Assembly: GCF_024808255.1 (NCBI RefSeq) | Contig: NZ_JANTYS010000007.1 | Coordinates: 62,001 to 126,000, forward strand | DNA from: Mucilaginibacter dorajii | Lineage (GTDB): Bacteria; Bacteroidota; Bacteroidia; Sphingobacteriales; Sphingobacteriaceae | Direction: 5' to 3' | DNA length: 64,000 nucleotides | Part shown: positions 26,796 to 34,803 of the stretch, piece after piece | How positions within the stretch are numbered: the first letter of the stretch is position 1 | Layout: each line of letters begins with the position of its first letter | Notes under the pieces: generated by a model | The model's database searches: none | Seen by the model: the letters and a program-made list of their open reading frames with translations, nothing else | Told to the model about the DNA's origin: nothing | Made by a program: the position numbers and the translations under genes

Positions 26796-26926
26796 ATCTA
26801 TTAAAACTCATTTAACCACCGTAATAAGCTATATAATAACAACTTATTGCAAAAATCATCGCCTTGGAGCATGTTTTGTGTAGGGCGTTTTGTTATTAAA
26901 ATTAGTTTATGTTGATATCATTTCCT

Positions 26927-26976
26927 GTTGCCGCAGCCAAAAACTCAGGATGGCTGTTAAATATCTCCGGAGCAAC
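26927..26976 (+). ncRNA. Possible structured 5' leader of kup
   Basis: Nested stems GTTGC (26927-26931) with GCAAC (26972-26976) and CAGCCA (26934-26939) with TGGCTG (26951-26956) end 42 bp before the kup ATG. No known riboswitch consensus was recognised. It could be chance. Confidence 0.25.
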
Positions 26977-27018
26977 GGTATCAGCGCTTATTAAATCCCC
27001 TTATTTTTTAAATATTCG

Positions 27019-28983
27019 ATGACTCACGTTAAGCAACTTACTTTTGCGGGTATAATTGTTACCCTCGGTATCATTTTTGGCGATATCGGCACCTCTCCCC
27101 TTTATGTTTTTCAAACCCTGCTTGTTGAAGGCGGCAAGGTTAATACCGCGCTGGTGTTAGGCTCTATCTCCTGCATCTTTTGGACCCTTACCCTGCAAAC
27201 CACTTTTAAATACATTGTAATTACCCTGCAGGCCGATAATAAGGGCGAGGGTGGTATTTTTTCCCTTTACGCCCTGGTAAGGCGCTACGGCAAATGGCTG
27301 GCCATTCCGGCAATCATTGGTGCAGGTACACTGCTGGCCGACGGTATCATTACCCCTCCTATCTCGGTAACTTCGGCCATTGAAGGTTTAAACCTGGTGC
27401 CGTATTTTTCAAACGTGATCATCCCGGGTAATAACCTCATCCTTATTATCGTGATCATTATTATCATCCTGTTATTCTTTTTTCAACAGTTTGGCACCAA
27501 GGTGGTAGGCGCGGCTTTTGGGCCGGTAATGCTGCTTTGGTTTATCATGCTGGGCGTTTTAGGAACCCTGCAGGTGGCACATTACCCTACCATTTTTAAA
27601 GCGCTTAACCCGTATTACGGCGCGCATTTGCTAATGGATCATCCAAAGGGTTTCTGGCTGTTAGGTGCTGTGTTTTTGTGTACTACCGGTGCCGAAGCTT
27701 TATATTCCGATTTGGGTCATTGCGGTCGCAAAAACATCCAGGTGAGCTGGATCTTTGTTAAAACAACGCTGGTTTTAAACTATTTGGGCCAGGGTGCATG
27801 GGTGCTATCACAGGCTCCGGACAAAAACTTCACAGGCGTTAACCCGTTCTTTGAAATAGTACCTCACCAGTTTTTGATCCCAAGTATCGCTTTGGCTACC
27901 ATGGCCACCATTATTGCCAGCCAGGCTTTGATCAGCGGCTCGTTCACACTCATAAGCGAGGCCGTGAGCATGAACTTTTGGCCACGTATCACCATTAAAT
28001 ATCCCTCAAATATTCGCGGTCAAATTTACATCCCCAGCATCAACTGGATCCTTTGTGTGGGTTGTATCCTGGTATCGTTGTACTTCCGCACCTCAAGCGC
28101 TATGACGGCGGCTTATGGCTTTAGTATTACCATAGCCATGCTGAGCACCACTATTTTAATGTATTACTTTATGCGCTACGTAAAGCATTGGCCGGTATGG
28201 CTGGTTACCATTATCCTTTGCGTGTTTTTATCGGTTGAATTTTCGTTTTTTGTGGCCAACGCCGTTAAGATCCTGAAAAGGCTGTTCTTTGTAGGGTTCG
28301 AGGTTGGATTGATCTTTACCATGTACATCTGGTTCAGGGCCAGGAAAATCAATAACCGCTTCCTGCATTTTATCGATATAAAAGATAAACTGCCATTATT
28401 AAATGCGCTTAGCGCCGATACTACGGTAAATAAATACGCCACACACCTTATCTACCTAACCAAGGCCAATAACAGCAAGCAAATAGAAGAGAAGATTATC
28501 TACTCTATTATGAGCCGTCGCCCTAAACGTGCCGATACCTATTGGTTTGTGCATATTGAAACCACGGCCGAGCCTTATACCATGGAGTACAGTGTTGACC
28601 AAATTGAGCCCGGTAAAGTGATCCGCATTGAATATCGCTTAGGTTTCAGGATTCAGCCGAGGGTGAACGTGCTGTTCCGTAACGTGGTAGAGCATATGGT
28701 AAAACGCGGCGAAGTTGATATCACCAGCAGATATACATCACTTAACGAATATAATATCCCTGCCGATTTTCGCTTTGTGATCATGGAAAAATTCCTGAGT
28801 TACAATAACCTGTTTAGCGTAAGTGAAGGCTTTATTTTGAACAGTTATTTCGCCATCAAGAAACTGGCCCAATCAGAAGCCAAAGCCTTTGGCCTGGACA
28901 CCAGCGAAACCCGGATAGAAAAAATCCCGTTGGTAGTTAAGCCGGTGAGTAATTTGCATTTGAAAAGAATAGATCCGGTTTAG
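27019..28983 (+). CDS. kup: Kup/HAK-type potassium uptake protein
   Basis: This 654-residue inner-membrane K+/H+ symporter has the N-terminal signature GIIFGDIGTSPLYVFQTLL at residues 18-36. Then come KYIVITLQADNKGEGGIFSLYALV and GAGTLLADGIITPPISVTSAIEGL, all hallmark KUP motifs, and about twelve transmembrane helices up to residue 445. The hydrophilic C-terminal domain of about 200 residues is normal for the family. It starts at ATG. It is transcribed alone and followed by an imperfect inverted repeat. Confidence 0.95.
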   Translation: MTHVKQLTFAGIIVTLGIIFGDIGTSPLYVFQTLLVEGGKVNTALVLGSISCIFWTLTLQTTFKYIVITLQADNKGEGGIFSLYALVRRYGKWLAIPAIIGAGTLLADGIITPPISVTSAIEGLNLVPYFSNVIIPGNNLILIIVIIIIILLFFFQQFGTKVVGAAFGPVMLLWFIMLGVLGTLQVAHYPTIFKALNPYYGAHLLMDHPKGFWLLGAVFLCTTGAEALYSDLGHCGRKNIQVSWIFVKTTLVLNYLGQGAWVLSQAPDKNFTGVNPFFEIVPHQFLIPSIALATMATIIASQALISGSFTLISEAVSMNFWPRITIKYPSNIRGQIYIPSINWILCVGCILVSLYFRTSSAMTAAYGFSITIAMLSTTILMYYFMRYVKHWPVWLVTIILCVFLSVEFSFFVANAVKILKRLFFVGFEVGLIFTMYIWFRARKINNRFLHFIDIKDKLPLLNALSADTTVNKYATHLIYLTKANNSKQIEEKIIYSIMSRRPKRADTYWFVHIETTAEPYTMEYSVDQIEPGKVIRIEYRLGFRIQPRVNVLFRNVVEHMVKRGEVDITSRYTSLNEYNIPADFRFVIMEKFLSYNNLFSVSEGFILNSYFAIKKLAQSEAKAFGLDTSETRIEKIPLVVKPVSNLHLKRIDPV

Positions 28984-28987
28984 GTAG

Positions 28988-29081
28988 CAGTTAATTGGGT
29001 TGATTAGGTGAGTGATTGATTAAGTTTATCAGCCGCAACCAATCAACCCAATCAACCGCTCACTTAATCAACTAATTGTTT
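28988..29081. repeat. Inverted repeat downstream of kup
   Basis: GTTAATTGGGTTGATTAGGTGAGTGATTGATTAAG and its imperfect inverted copy (CAATCAACCCAATCAACCGCTCACTTAATCAAC) face each other across a short spacer. This may act as a transcription barrier after kup. Confidence 0.6.
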
Positions 29082-29115
29082 ATTGGTGAGCCCGGTATTT
29101 GTTGCCGAAACAACA

Positions 29116-29433
29116 TTAAAAACCAACGCATTGAAATGATGAAATAGAATCATTTGGTATGCCATAGTTTTCAACCCATGAATAATAACCTGGGCTAAAA
29201 ACAGGGCCAACCGGTGTAGTAAGGTTAATGTCTTTATAAAATTGCCACCTGCCCGATACTACAATGAATGACGAGATCTGGTCGTTCCAGGCGTCGCCAA
29301 CATAGGTGATATTAAGGTTAGTCCTGAAGTTGGCACCACCAAAATTTATATCCCAATAAACAACCACTTCTGGCAATTGAGCTGCTCCCGCAGTAAAGTC
29401 GCCTTCAATTGTCTTTGCTACTAATTCTGACAT
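29116..29433 (-). CDS. Beta/gamma-crystallin-like calcium-binding protein
   Basis: This 105-residue protein contains one crystallin domain with two Greek-key motifs. The first has VVYWDINFGGANFRTN (the Y/F/W-x-x-x-x-F/Y-x-G corner) and the Ca2+ clamp NDQISS at 50-55. The second has WQFYKDINLTTPVGPVF and the clamp NDSISS at 94-99. Both match (N/D)(N/D)xx(S/T)S, so calcium binding is expected. No signal peptide is visible, so its location is unclear. A single free-standing domain in a Bacteroidota genome resembles spore-coat protein S and other microbial crystallins used in stress or surface roles. It is monocistronic. Confidence 0.85.
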   Translation of the reverse strand: MSELVAKTIEGDFTAGAAQLPEVVVYWDINFGGANFRTNLNITYVGDAWNDQISSFIVVSGRWQFYKDINLTTPVGPVFSPGYYSWVENYGIPNDSISSFQCVGF

Positions 29434-29524
29434 GATTTTTTGATTTGAATTTTGGCCTACTCTATTTGGTTTTCGGCATCCCCGTTGTTTTGATAAATCA
29501 AACTTAGGGCTTCGTCAAAAAGAA

Positions 29525-29571
29525 AACTACCGCTTTTATACCCAATTGAACAGGGTAAAAACACGGTAGTT
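29525..29571. terminator. Hairpin downstream of nucleoid-associated gene
   Basis: AACTACCG and CGGTAGTT flank an inner TACCC/GGGTA pair, about 50 bp beyond the minus-strand stop at 29620. It is terminator-like, although the T-tract on the minus strand is weak. Confidence 0.45.
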
Positions 29572-29619
29572 AATTGTAAAAGTAAGGCACTTCAGCCAAC
29601 GGTAAACAACAACCAACAG

Positions 29620-30675
29620 TTACGCCTCTTCCTTAAAGTAAACTTTATAAAAGTTCATGGCCTTACCATCGTCAAAACCTTTTTCAATCAGCTCTTTATC
29701 GCCATGGATGTAGATGTGGAAGTTTTTATCAAGCTTTAAAACGCTTTTATAATCGCGGGCTTGCTTTTTAACCGCATTGCCAGAAATTTCGAAGGTATTG
29801 GCAATGGGGGTATCAAACTCCTGCTCGTACTGGTTTTTGAAGTTTTTGAACGATTCTATGGCCTCGGGGTTGCCAATCACCTCATTGCCAAACTCATCCA
29901 TATCAAAAGTTTCCTTTTCCTTAAAGTACTTCATCGATCTGTTAAGCAGGTCTATTTTATCGGCCTTGCTCATTTCAAACTGATCGTCGAGCTTTTCGGT
30001 TACAAAGTTTTTGTATATCCCCAGGGTATTGCTGGTTTGGTTATAGCTATCGTTACGGATCTTCACCTGTAAAAACTGGTCTTTCCAGTACACGGCGGCT
30101 TCCTGTCCGCCATTGGTTTTATCAACCACAACTACCTTGTAGCCATTCTCTTTTTCAATATTGAAAATCAGTACGCCTTTATCCAATTTATTAATATTGA
30201 TGGCATCCTGCTCATAATCAACCTGGAAACCACCTTTGTCCGGGTAAACCTTTAAGTAGGTCTCCTTATTTTCTGATTTGAAAATGCCAATAGCATCCAG
30301 CGGATTACCTTCAATTTGCACCTTGTTAAAATAAACCACGTACAATTCGCCGCCTTTAATATTGGGGTGAGTGGTTACCTTAAACAGGTGCTTGGCTATT
30401 TTTTCAGATGCTTCATGAAACTTTTCGGGATCTTCAAAAGCCATGGTAGCAAAATGGTGAATTTCGTTAAGCGCCAGATCACTGCTGTGCATCAGGTGGT
30501 AAACCTCGTTCACTTTTTCAAAAGGCTTTAAAAAATACTGCATCAACAGGTTAGGGATAATTTCGTCCTTTAACTCCAGCGGGGCGTCAGACAAAGCGTA
30601 CATTTCATCCTGCACAGGATTACCAACATGATGTACCGAAATAGTATTAAGCGAGGCTTCAAAAAAAGTTACCAT
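29620..30675 (-). CDS. Nucleoid-associated protein, NdpA/NA37 family
   Basis: The protein is 351 residues from ATG 30675 (MVTFFEASLNTISVHHVGNP); the ten-codon upstream extension is not family-like. Its features match the 37-kDa nucleoid-associated family: VHHVGN near the start, EVYHLMH, GGELYVVYFNKVQIEG and LGIYKNFVTEKLDDQFEMSKADKIDLLNRSMKYFKE. It has no signal peptide. E. coli YejK, the family reference, binds DNA and is linked to chromosome structure. It is divergent from mnmE. Confidence 0.88.
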   Translation of the reverse strand: MVTFFEASLNTISVHHVGNPVQDEMYALSDAPLELKDEIIPNLLMQYFLKPFEKVNEVYHLMHSSDLALNEIHHFATMAFEDPEKFHEASEKIAKHLFKVTTHPNIKGGELYVVYFNKVQIEGNPLDAIGIFKSENKETYLKVYPDKGGFQVDYEQDAININKLDKGVLIFNIEKENGYKVVVVDKTNGGQEAAVYWKDQFLQVKIRNDSYNQTSNTLGIYKNFVTEKLDDQFEMSKADKIDLLNRSMKYFKEKETFDMDEFGNEVIGNPEAIESFKNFKNQYEQEFDTPIANTFEISGNAVKKQARDYKSVLKLDKNFHIYIHGDKELIEKGFDDGKAMNFYKVYFKEEA

Positions 30676-30783
30676 AATTACTGCAAAGGTAGTTTTTTTA
30701 GTCATTGGGTCATTTGCCTCGCGTCATTAAGTCATTGAAAAGTAGTTGATGGTTTACGATTCATAGTTGAGGCTAATTTGTTT

Positions 30784-30791
30784 TACTTTTG
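30784..30791 (+). promoter_or_regulatory. Candidate -7 box for mnmE
   Basis: TACTTTTG fits TAnnTTTG exactly. A start site about 7 bp downstream would fall near 30798, before the ATGs at 30818 and 30839. A TTG at 30767-30769 is closer than the usual -33 spacing. Confidence 0.4.
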
Positions 30792-30838
30792 CGTTTGAAG
30801 GATGATTGGTTGCTGCCATGATCCATGAACCATCAGCT

Positions 30839-32296
30839 ATGAATACTCACAACTCACAACTCACAACTCACAACTCAGAAGATACCATCGTTGCCCTTGC
30901 TACCCCCAACGGGATTGGAGCTATAGCCGTGATCCGCCTTTCGGGGCTGGATGCTATTGCCATTGCCAACAGTGTTTGGAAGGGAAAGGATTTAACCAAA
31001 CAGGCATCGCATACCATTCACTTTGGCCATATTGTTGATGGCGACCTGGTGCTCGACGAAGTGCTGGCCTCATTATTTGTTGCCCCCAAATCATACACCC
31101 GCGAAAACGTGGTAGAAATTTCCTGCCATGCATCGGGCTATATCATTGAATCGATTATTAAGCTATTCATCAAAAAAGGCGCAAGGAGCGCAAAACCGGG
31201 CGAATTTACCCTGCGCGCGTTCCTGAACGGTCAGCTGGACCTATCACAAGCCGAAGCCGTTGCCGATTTGATAGCCTCAAACTCTAAAGCATCGCAACAG
31301 GTTGCCTTGCAGCAACTGCGCGGCGGCTTTAGTACCCAGTTACAATTGCTGCGCGAACAATTGGTAAATTTCGCCTCATTAATTGAACTGGAACTGGACT
31401 TTGCCGAGGAAGACGTAGAGTTTGCCAACCGTGACCAATTGAAAAACCTCATCCACGAGATCACCAAAATAGTGGGCCGCTTAATCCAATCGTTTGAGTT
31501 GGGCAATGCCATCAAGAATGGTGTAAATACGGTAATTGCCGGCAGACCGAACGCAGGTAAATCAACTTTGCTTAACGCCCTGCTTAATGAGGAACGCGCC
31601 ATTGTAAGCCATATTCCCGGCACCACCCGCGATACGATAGAAGAAGTGCTGAATATTCAAGGCATCAACTTCAGGCTGATAGATACCGCCGGCATCCGCG
31701 AGGCAACTGATGCCATCGAGCAGATAGGCGTACAGCGTACTATGGAAAAGATCAGCCAATCGGCCCTTTTGGTTTATGTGTTTGATGCTACCGAAATTAC
31801 AATTGAAGAGTTGAACAGCGACATAGAAAGCCTGCAAAAGCCGGGGATAACCATGTTATTGGTAGCTAATAAAATGGATTTGTTAGAGTCGGAAAGTCCG
31901 GAAGACCGGAAGTCCGAAAGTTTAGCATCCGGCAAAATACAAAACATCGGCGATTTCTTCCGGACTTCCGGTCTTCCGGACTTCCGGACAATTTCTATCT
32001 CTGCTAAGGAAAAACAACATATTGACGAGCTTAAACAAAAGATCTACTCATCGGCAATTAAAGACCAGCTAAGCGGCGACGAAACCCTGGTAACCAACAT
32101 CCGCCATCTGGAAGCCCTCCAAAAAACGGAAGAAGCCTTAATAAGGGTGTTAGGCGGTATTGATGGGAGTATTACCTCAGATTTCCTATCGATGGACATC
32201 AAGCAATCGCTGCACTATTTAGGCGAGATCACCGGTGTGGTTACTACCGATGATTTGTTGGAGAATATATTTAGTAAGTTTTGTATCGGAAAATAA
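30839..32296 (+). CDS. mnmE: tRNA modification GTPase MnmE, with repeat insertions
   Basis: The protein is 485 residues from ATG 30839; ATG 30818 or TTG 30806 would add 7 or 11 residues. Conserved sequence begins at DTIVALATPNGIGAIAVIRLSG. The G domain has G1 GRPNAGKST, G3 DTAG, G4 NKMD and G5 SAK, and the protein ends in the invariant FCIGK. MnmE with MnmG modifies U34 of tRNAs. Two oddities: a 7-bp tandem repeat (30845-30877) encodes the variable N-terminus THNSQLTTHNS, and a 102-bp inverted repeat (31888-31989) encodes about 34 extra residues between G4 and G5 (ESPEDRKSESLASGK and following). The frame and all catalytic motifs are preserved, so the protein is probably functional. Confidence 0.95.
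   Translation: MNTHNSQLTTHNSEDTIVALATPNGIGAIAVIRLSGLDAIAIANSVWKGKDLTKQASHTIHFGHIVDGDLVLDEVLASLFVAPKSYTRENVVEISCHASGYIIESIIKLFIKKGARSAKPGEFTLRAFLNGQLDLSQAEAVADLIASNSKASQQVALQQLRGGFSTQLQLLREQLVNFASLIELELDFAEEDVEFANRDQLKNLIHEITKIVGRLIQSFELGNAIKNGVNTVIAGRPNAGKSTLLNALLNEERAIVSHIPGTTRDTIEEVLNIQGINFRLIDTAGIREATDAIEQIGVQRTMEKISQSALLVYVFDATEITIEELNSDIESLQKPGITMLLVANKMDLLESESPEDRKSESLASGKIQNIGDFFRTSGLPDFRTISISAKEKQHIDELKQKIYSSAIKDQLSGDETLVTNIRHLEALQKTEEALIRVLGGIDGSITSDFLSMDIKQSLHYLGEITGVVTTDDLLENIFSKFCIGK
30845..30877. repeat. Heptanucleotide tandem repeat in mnmE 5' end
   Basis: ACTCACA is repeated four times, plus ACTCA, directly after the ATG at 30839 and before the first conserved codon. Unit length 7 is not a multiple of 3, so each gain or loss shifts the frame. 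Confidence 0.9.
31888..31989. repeat. In-frame 102-bp inverted repeat inside mnmE
   Basis: The 33-bp arms (31888-31920 and 31957-31989) are inverted copies with about 3 mismatches, built on the core AGTCCGGAAGACCGGAAGTC. The element is exactly 34 codons long. Confidence 0.9.
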
Positions 32297-32407
32297 ATCG
32301 TGATAAAAAGCTTAACTCCGGTACTTGCTCCAGCTTAATCGATTTCTCTTTTTTACTTACTACTAAACCTTTAAATTCCTAAATTGCCTTCTCTATAACA
32401 ACAACCT

Positions 32408-33022
32408 ATGAAGAGCAAGTTCCAATTTATACAATGTTTAACATTGCTAACAGCCATCATACTATTTAGCAAAATAACCTACGCCCAGGAAACTTTCACT
32501 GCTAAAACAGCCCATAAATGGGTTAAAGCTGCAAGCTGGAAAAACGGGCTGAAATTAAACCTGCATCCCTCAACCAATGAGCTTGAATTTGCCAAACAAT
32601 ACCAGGCCAATAAAGCAGTGTGGGACAAGGCCTTTACATTTCTACGTGAACAAGACCTTGAAAAATTAGCCCCCGGAAAATACCCCATCGACGGAGATAA
32701 TGCATATGCTTCTATCACTGAAGCGCCTTCAAAGGAGTTTGAACAATCGGGCTGGGAATCGCACAAAAACTATATCGATCTGCAATATGTAATCCGTGGC
32801 CAGGAAAAGATTGGCGTTATACCCATAGAAAGCGCGACAGTTACTTCCCCTTATGACGCCACCAAAGACGGCGCTAAATACAGCGGAGAAGGAAAATATT
32901 ACATAGCTACGCCTAAAGAGTTTTTCCTGTTTTTTCCTGCCGATGTACATCGCCCCAATATTAAGATAGAGGGGTATGATGTAGTTAAAAAACTGGTAAT
33001 TAAGATTAAGGTTGCTAACTAA
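32408..33022 (+). CDS. YhcH/YjgK/YiaL family protein with signal peptide
   Basis: This 204-residue protein has a signal peptide ending near TYAQ (residues 24-27). The family core follows: GKYPIDGDNAYASITEAPSKE, ESHKNYIDLQYVIRGQEKIGVIPIE, and near the end FFLFFPADVHRPNIKI, with the conserved His of the cupin-like metal site. Members include the sialic-acid anomerase YhcH and the beta-subunit proteins of the EbgC type. A secreted version suggests action on sugars in the periplasm. A family 1 mobile element lies just downstream. Confidence 0.85.
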   Translation: MKSKFQFIQCLTLLTAIILFSKITYAQETFTAKTAHKWVKAASWKNGLKLNLHPSTNELEFAKQYQANKAVWDKAFTFLREQDLEKLAPGKYPIDGDNAYASITEAPSKEFEQSGWESHKNYIDLQYVIRGQEKIGVIPIESATVTSPYDATKDGAKYSGEGKYYIATPKEFFLFFPADVHRPNIKIEGYDVVKKLVIKIKVAN

Positions 33023-33044
33023 GCTATTATATTTCCATATCAAC

Positions 33045-33283
33045 CAGGGCAAACGCATCTAATTGGGTTAACATAACTTAACACATTTCAGATACAACAC
33101 ACTATAATTATCTGATAATCAATATTTTATATTTTTAACAGGGTTAACACTAAGCTGATGTATCGCGCAATTTAGGCGCATCCAAATATTTGTGCCTGTT
33201 GTTGGCCAATACAAGTCCATTCGATACCTGGATCATTTAACCGGAACTAGGCCCCCGTTAACTATTTAGATGCGTTTGCCTTG
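33045..33283. mobile_element. MITE-like non-autonomous element, family 1 copy B
   Basis: This 239-bp element has termini CAGGGCAAACGCATCTAA and, inverted at the other end, CAAGGCAAACGCATCTAA (17 of 18 identical). It is flanked by perfect 10-bp direct repeats CCATATCAAC at 33035-33044 and 33284-33293. The interior is homologous to 16255-16575 in the opposite orientation. No coding capacity. Confidence 0.9.
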
Positions 33284-33323
33284 CCATATCAACGTTTTAA
33301 TAAACGCCGATATGAAGATACTT

Positions 33324-33860
33324 TTATATTCCCGAAAAATCGCCGATCTGTTCGGTTTTTACCAGTTGCCGCACATCAAAACCTTTATTGGCTGCTCTTA
33401 CCACTAATTGGTTATACGTTTGATCATCGAGTGTCGGTCGCCGGCTCAGGATCCATAAATACCTGCGGTTGGGGTGGCCAACTACGGCATAACTGTAATC
33501 TTTAGCCAGGTCAATAATCCAGTATTTCCCCTTAAAGGGCCAAAAAAATTGCACAGCCAGCTTTGAATTGGTGCCTTTATCAGTGATCCAGGCCTTGCCT
33601 TCGGTTACTTTTAATTTATTATCCTTAATACACCTGTTTTTTACAATAACAGAGCCATCGGCATTTAAGCCATAGGTGGCCGAGGTACAAGAGCAGCCTT
33701 TTTCAAAGGGCTGCGGAAAAGCGGCTATCTCAAACCAGGTACCCAAATATTTTTTTATATCAACGAAGTTTACAGTTTTTAATGGTTTTTCTGCAGCGGC
33801 ATGCAGTGCTAAAGCAGTTAAACCTAAGGCAACAGAGGTTGCTAAAATTTCTTTCTTCAT
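33324..33860 (-). CDS. Lipocalin (Blc-like)
   Basis: This 178-residue protein has a hydrophobic N-terminal signal (ATSVALGLTALALHAAA). The lipocalin signature is YLGTWFEIAAFPQPFEKGC at about residues 38-56, then ATYGLNADGSVIVKNRC, AVQFFWPFKGKYWIIDLAKDYSYAVVGHPNRRYLWILSRRPTLD. These are the three conserved regions of bacterial Blc. There is no lipobox, so it is likely periplasmic rather than an outer membrane lipoprotein, unlike E. coli Blc. It binds lysophospholipids or fatty acids by analogy. It is convergent with the YhcH-type gene, with the mobile element between. Confidence 0.9.
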   Translation of the reverse strand: MKKEILATSVALGLTALALHAAAEKPLKTVNFVDIKKYLGTWFEIAAFPQPFEKGCSCTSATYGLNADGSVIVKNRCIKDNKLKVTEGKAWITDKGTNSKLAVQFFWPFKGKYWIIDLAKDYSYAVVGHPNRRYLWILSRRPTLDDQTYNQLVVRAANKGFDVRQLVKTEQIGDFSGI

Positions 33861-33941
33861 ACAACAATAACGATTAGCCCATGTAAAAAGTTTAACCTAT
33901 AAACACATATTTTACGCCTGCAACCCGGTAAATTATTTAAT

Positions 33942-33949
33942 TACCTTTG
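33942..33949 (+). promoter_or_regulatory. Candidate -7 box
   Basis: TACCTTTG matches TAnnTTTG, 46 bp before the ATG at 33996. No -33 TTG is evident at the usual distance. Confidence 0.35.
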
Positions 33950-33995
33950 TGCCAAAGCATTAAAATTGGGCAAAACAGCATCATTAAAACAAAAC

Positions 33996-34781
33996 ATGAT
34001 TGTAAGTATTTTAGGCTGTGGCTGGTACGGCATGGCATTGGCCAAAGCATTACTAAATGATGGCATGCGGGTAAAAGGCTCTACCACATCTGCCGAAAAG
34101 ATGGAGCCGCTTGCTGCTGATGGTATTGAGCCTTACCAAATCAATTTTGTTGTACACGAGGAGGTTTACAGTCCGGCTTTTTTTGATTGCGATGTATTGT
34201 TTATCGCTATCCCGCCCAAAGCGCGATCTGGTGAGGGGGCATTTTTTATTTATAAAATAAAGAACGCTATCGACTGCATCAAACTCAATAACGTGCAAAA
34301 TGTGGTATTCATCAGTTCGACCGGTGTTTATGCCGATTTGAACGCCGAAGTTGATGAACTAAGTAATCCCCAACCTAATACCGAAGCCGGCAAAGTGCTC
34401 TTTGCGGCCGAAGAACTCTTCCGGACCGAAACCAGCTTTAAAACAACCATTATCCGCTTTGCGGGTCTGATTGGACCAGGCAGAAATCCGGGCCGATTTT
34501 TTGCCGGTAAAAAAGATATTCCCAACGGCGATGCGCCTGTTAACCTGATCCATTTGGATGATTGTATTGGTTTGAGCAAGGCTATTTTGCAAAAGCAGGC
34601 TTTTGGATATTTATTTAATGGCTGCTCACCAGTTCATCCTAAAAAATCTGAATTTTATACCAAAGCCGCTATTGATTCAGGGCTGGTAGCACCTCAATTT
34701 ATTGACGAATTAAAAGAGTGGAAAATTGTAAAAAGTGTGCATGTGGAGGCCGTATTAGGGTATCAGTTTAAAGGCATTTGA
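33996..34781 (+). CDS. NAD(P)-binding SDR family epimerase/dehydratase (YeeZ-like)
   Basis: The protein is 261 residues from ATG 33996 (MIVSILGCGWYGMALAKALL). The longer frame begins with TTG at 33966 and adds nothing conserved. The dinucleotide-binding loop is GCGWYG (GxGxxG). Then come VLFIAIPPKARSG, VVFISSTGVYAD with the active-site Ser and Tyr of extended SDRs, and TIIRFAGLIGPGRNPGRFFAGK. It resembles the YeeZ-type SDR group, whose substrate is not established. It is transcribed alone and followed by a long palindrome. Confidence 0.82.
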   Translation: MIVSILGCGWYGMALAKALLNDGMRVKGSTTSAEKMEPLAADGIEPYQINFVVHEEVYSPAFFDCDVLFIAIPPKARSGEGAFFIYKIKNAIDCIKLNNVQNVVFISSTGVYADLNAEVDELSNPQPNTEAGKVLFAAEELFRTETSFKTTIIRFAGLIGPGRNPGRFFAGKKDIPNGDAPVNLIHLDDCIGLSKAILQKQAFGYLFNGCSPVHPKKSEFYTKAAIDSGLVAPQFIDELKEWKIVKSVHVEAVLGYQFKGI

Positions 34782-34803
34782 CACTTTGCTACGCGTGTAC
34801 ACA

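Larger units (their letters stand above)
26562..27018. other. Intergenic region upstream of kup
   Basis: This is a 457-bp divergent gap. It holds the tandem palindromes at 26753-26795 and a possible structured leader at 26927-26976. A 61-codon frame at 26698-26883 runs through the palindromes and is not credible. Confidence 0.6.

Noticed and set aside
26698-26883. 61-codon plus-strand frame upstream of kup
   Set aside because: Its sequence is made of the tandem TATCATTTTGATA palindromes and Ile/Thr-rich AT-biased codons; no family resemblance.
26821-27018. c-di-AMP (ydaO) riboswitch before kup
   Set aside because: The conserved ydaO core sequences were not found; only simple stems are visible.
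30806-30838. TTG start for mnmE
   Set aside because: In-frame ATGs at 30818 and 30839 are closer to the conserved region and ATG is favoured; no ribosome site distinguishes the TTG.
30845-30877. CRISPR-like array
   Set aside because: The repeat unit is only 7 bp with no spacers; it is a simple tandem repeat. No CRISPR pattern was found anywhere in the window.
31888-31989. mnmE as a pseudogene because of the inserted repeat
   Set aside because: The insertion is a multiple of three, has no stop codon and all G motifs and the C-terminal FCIGK are present.
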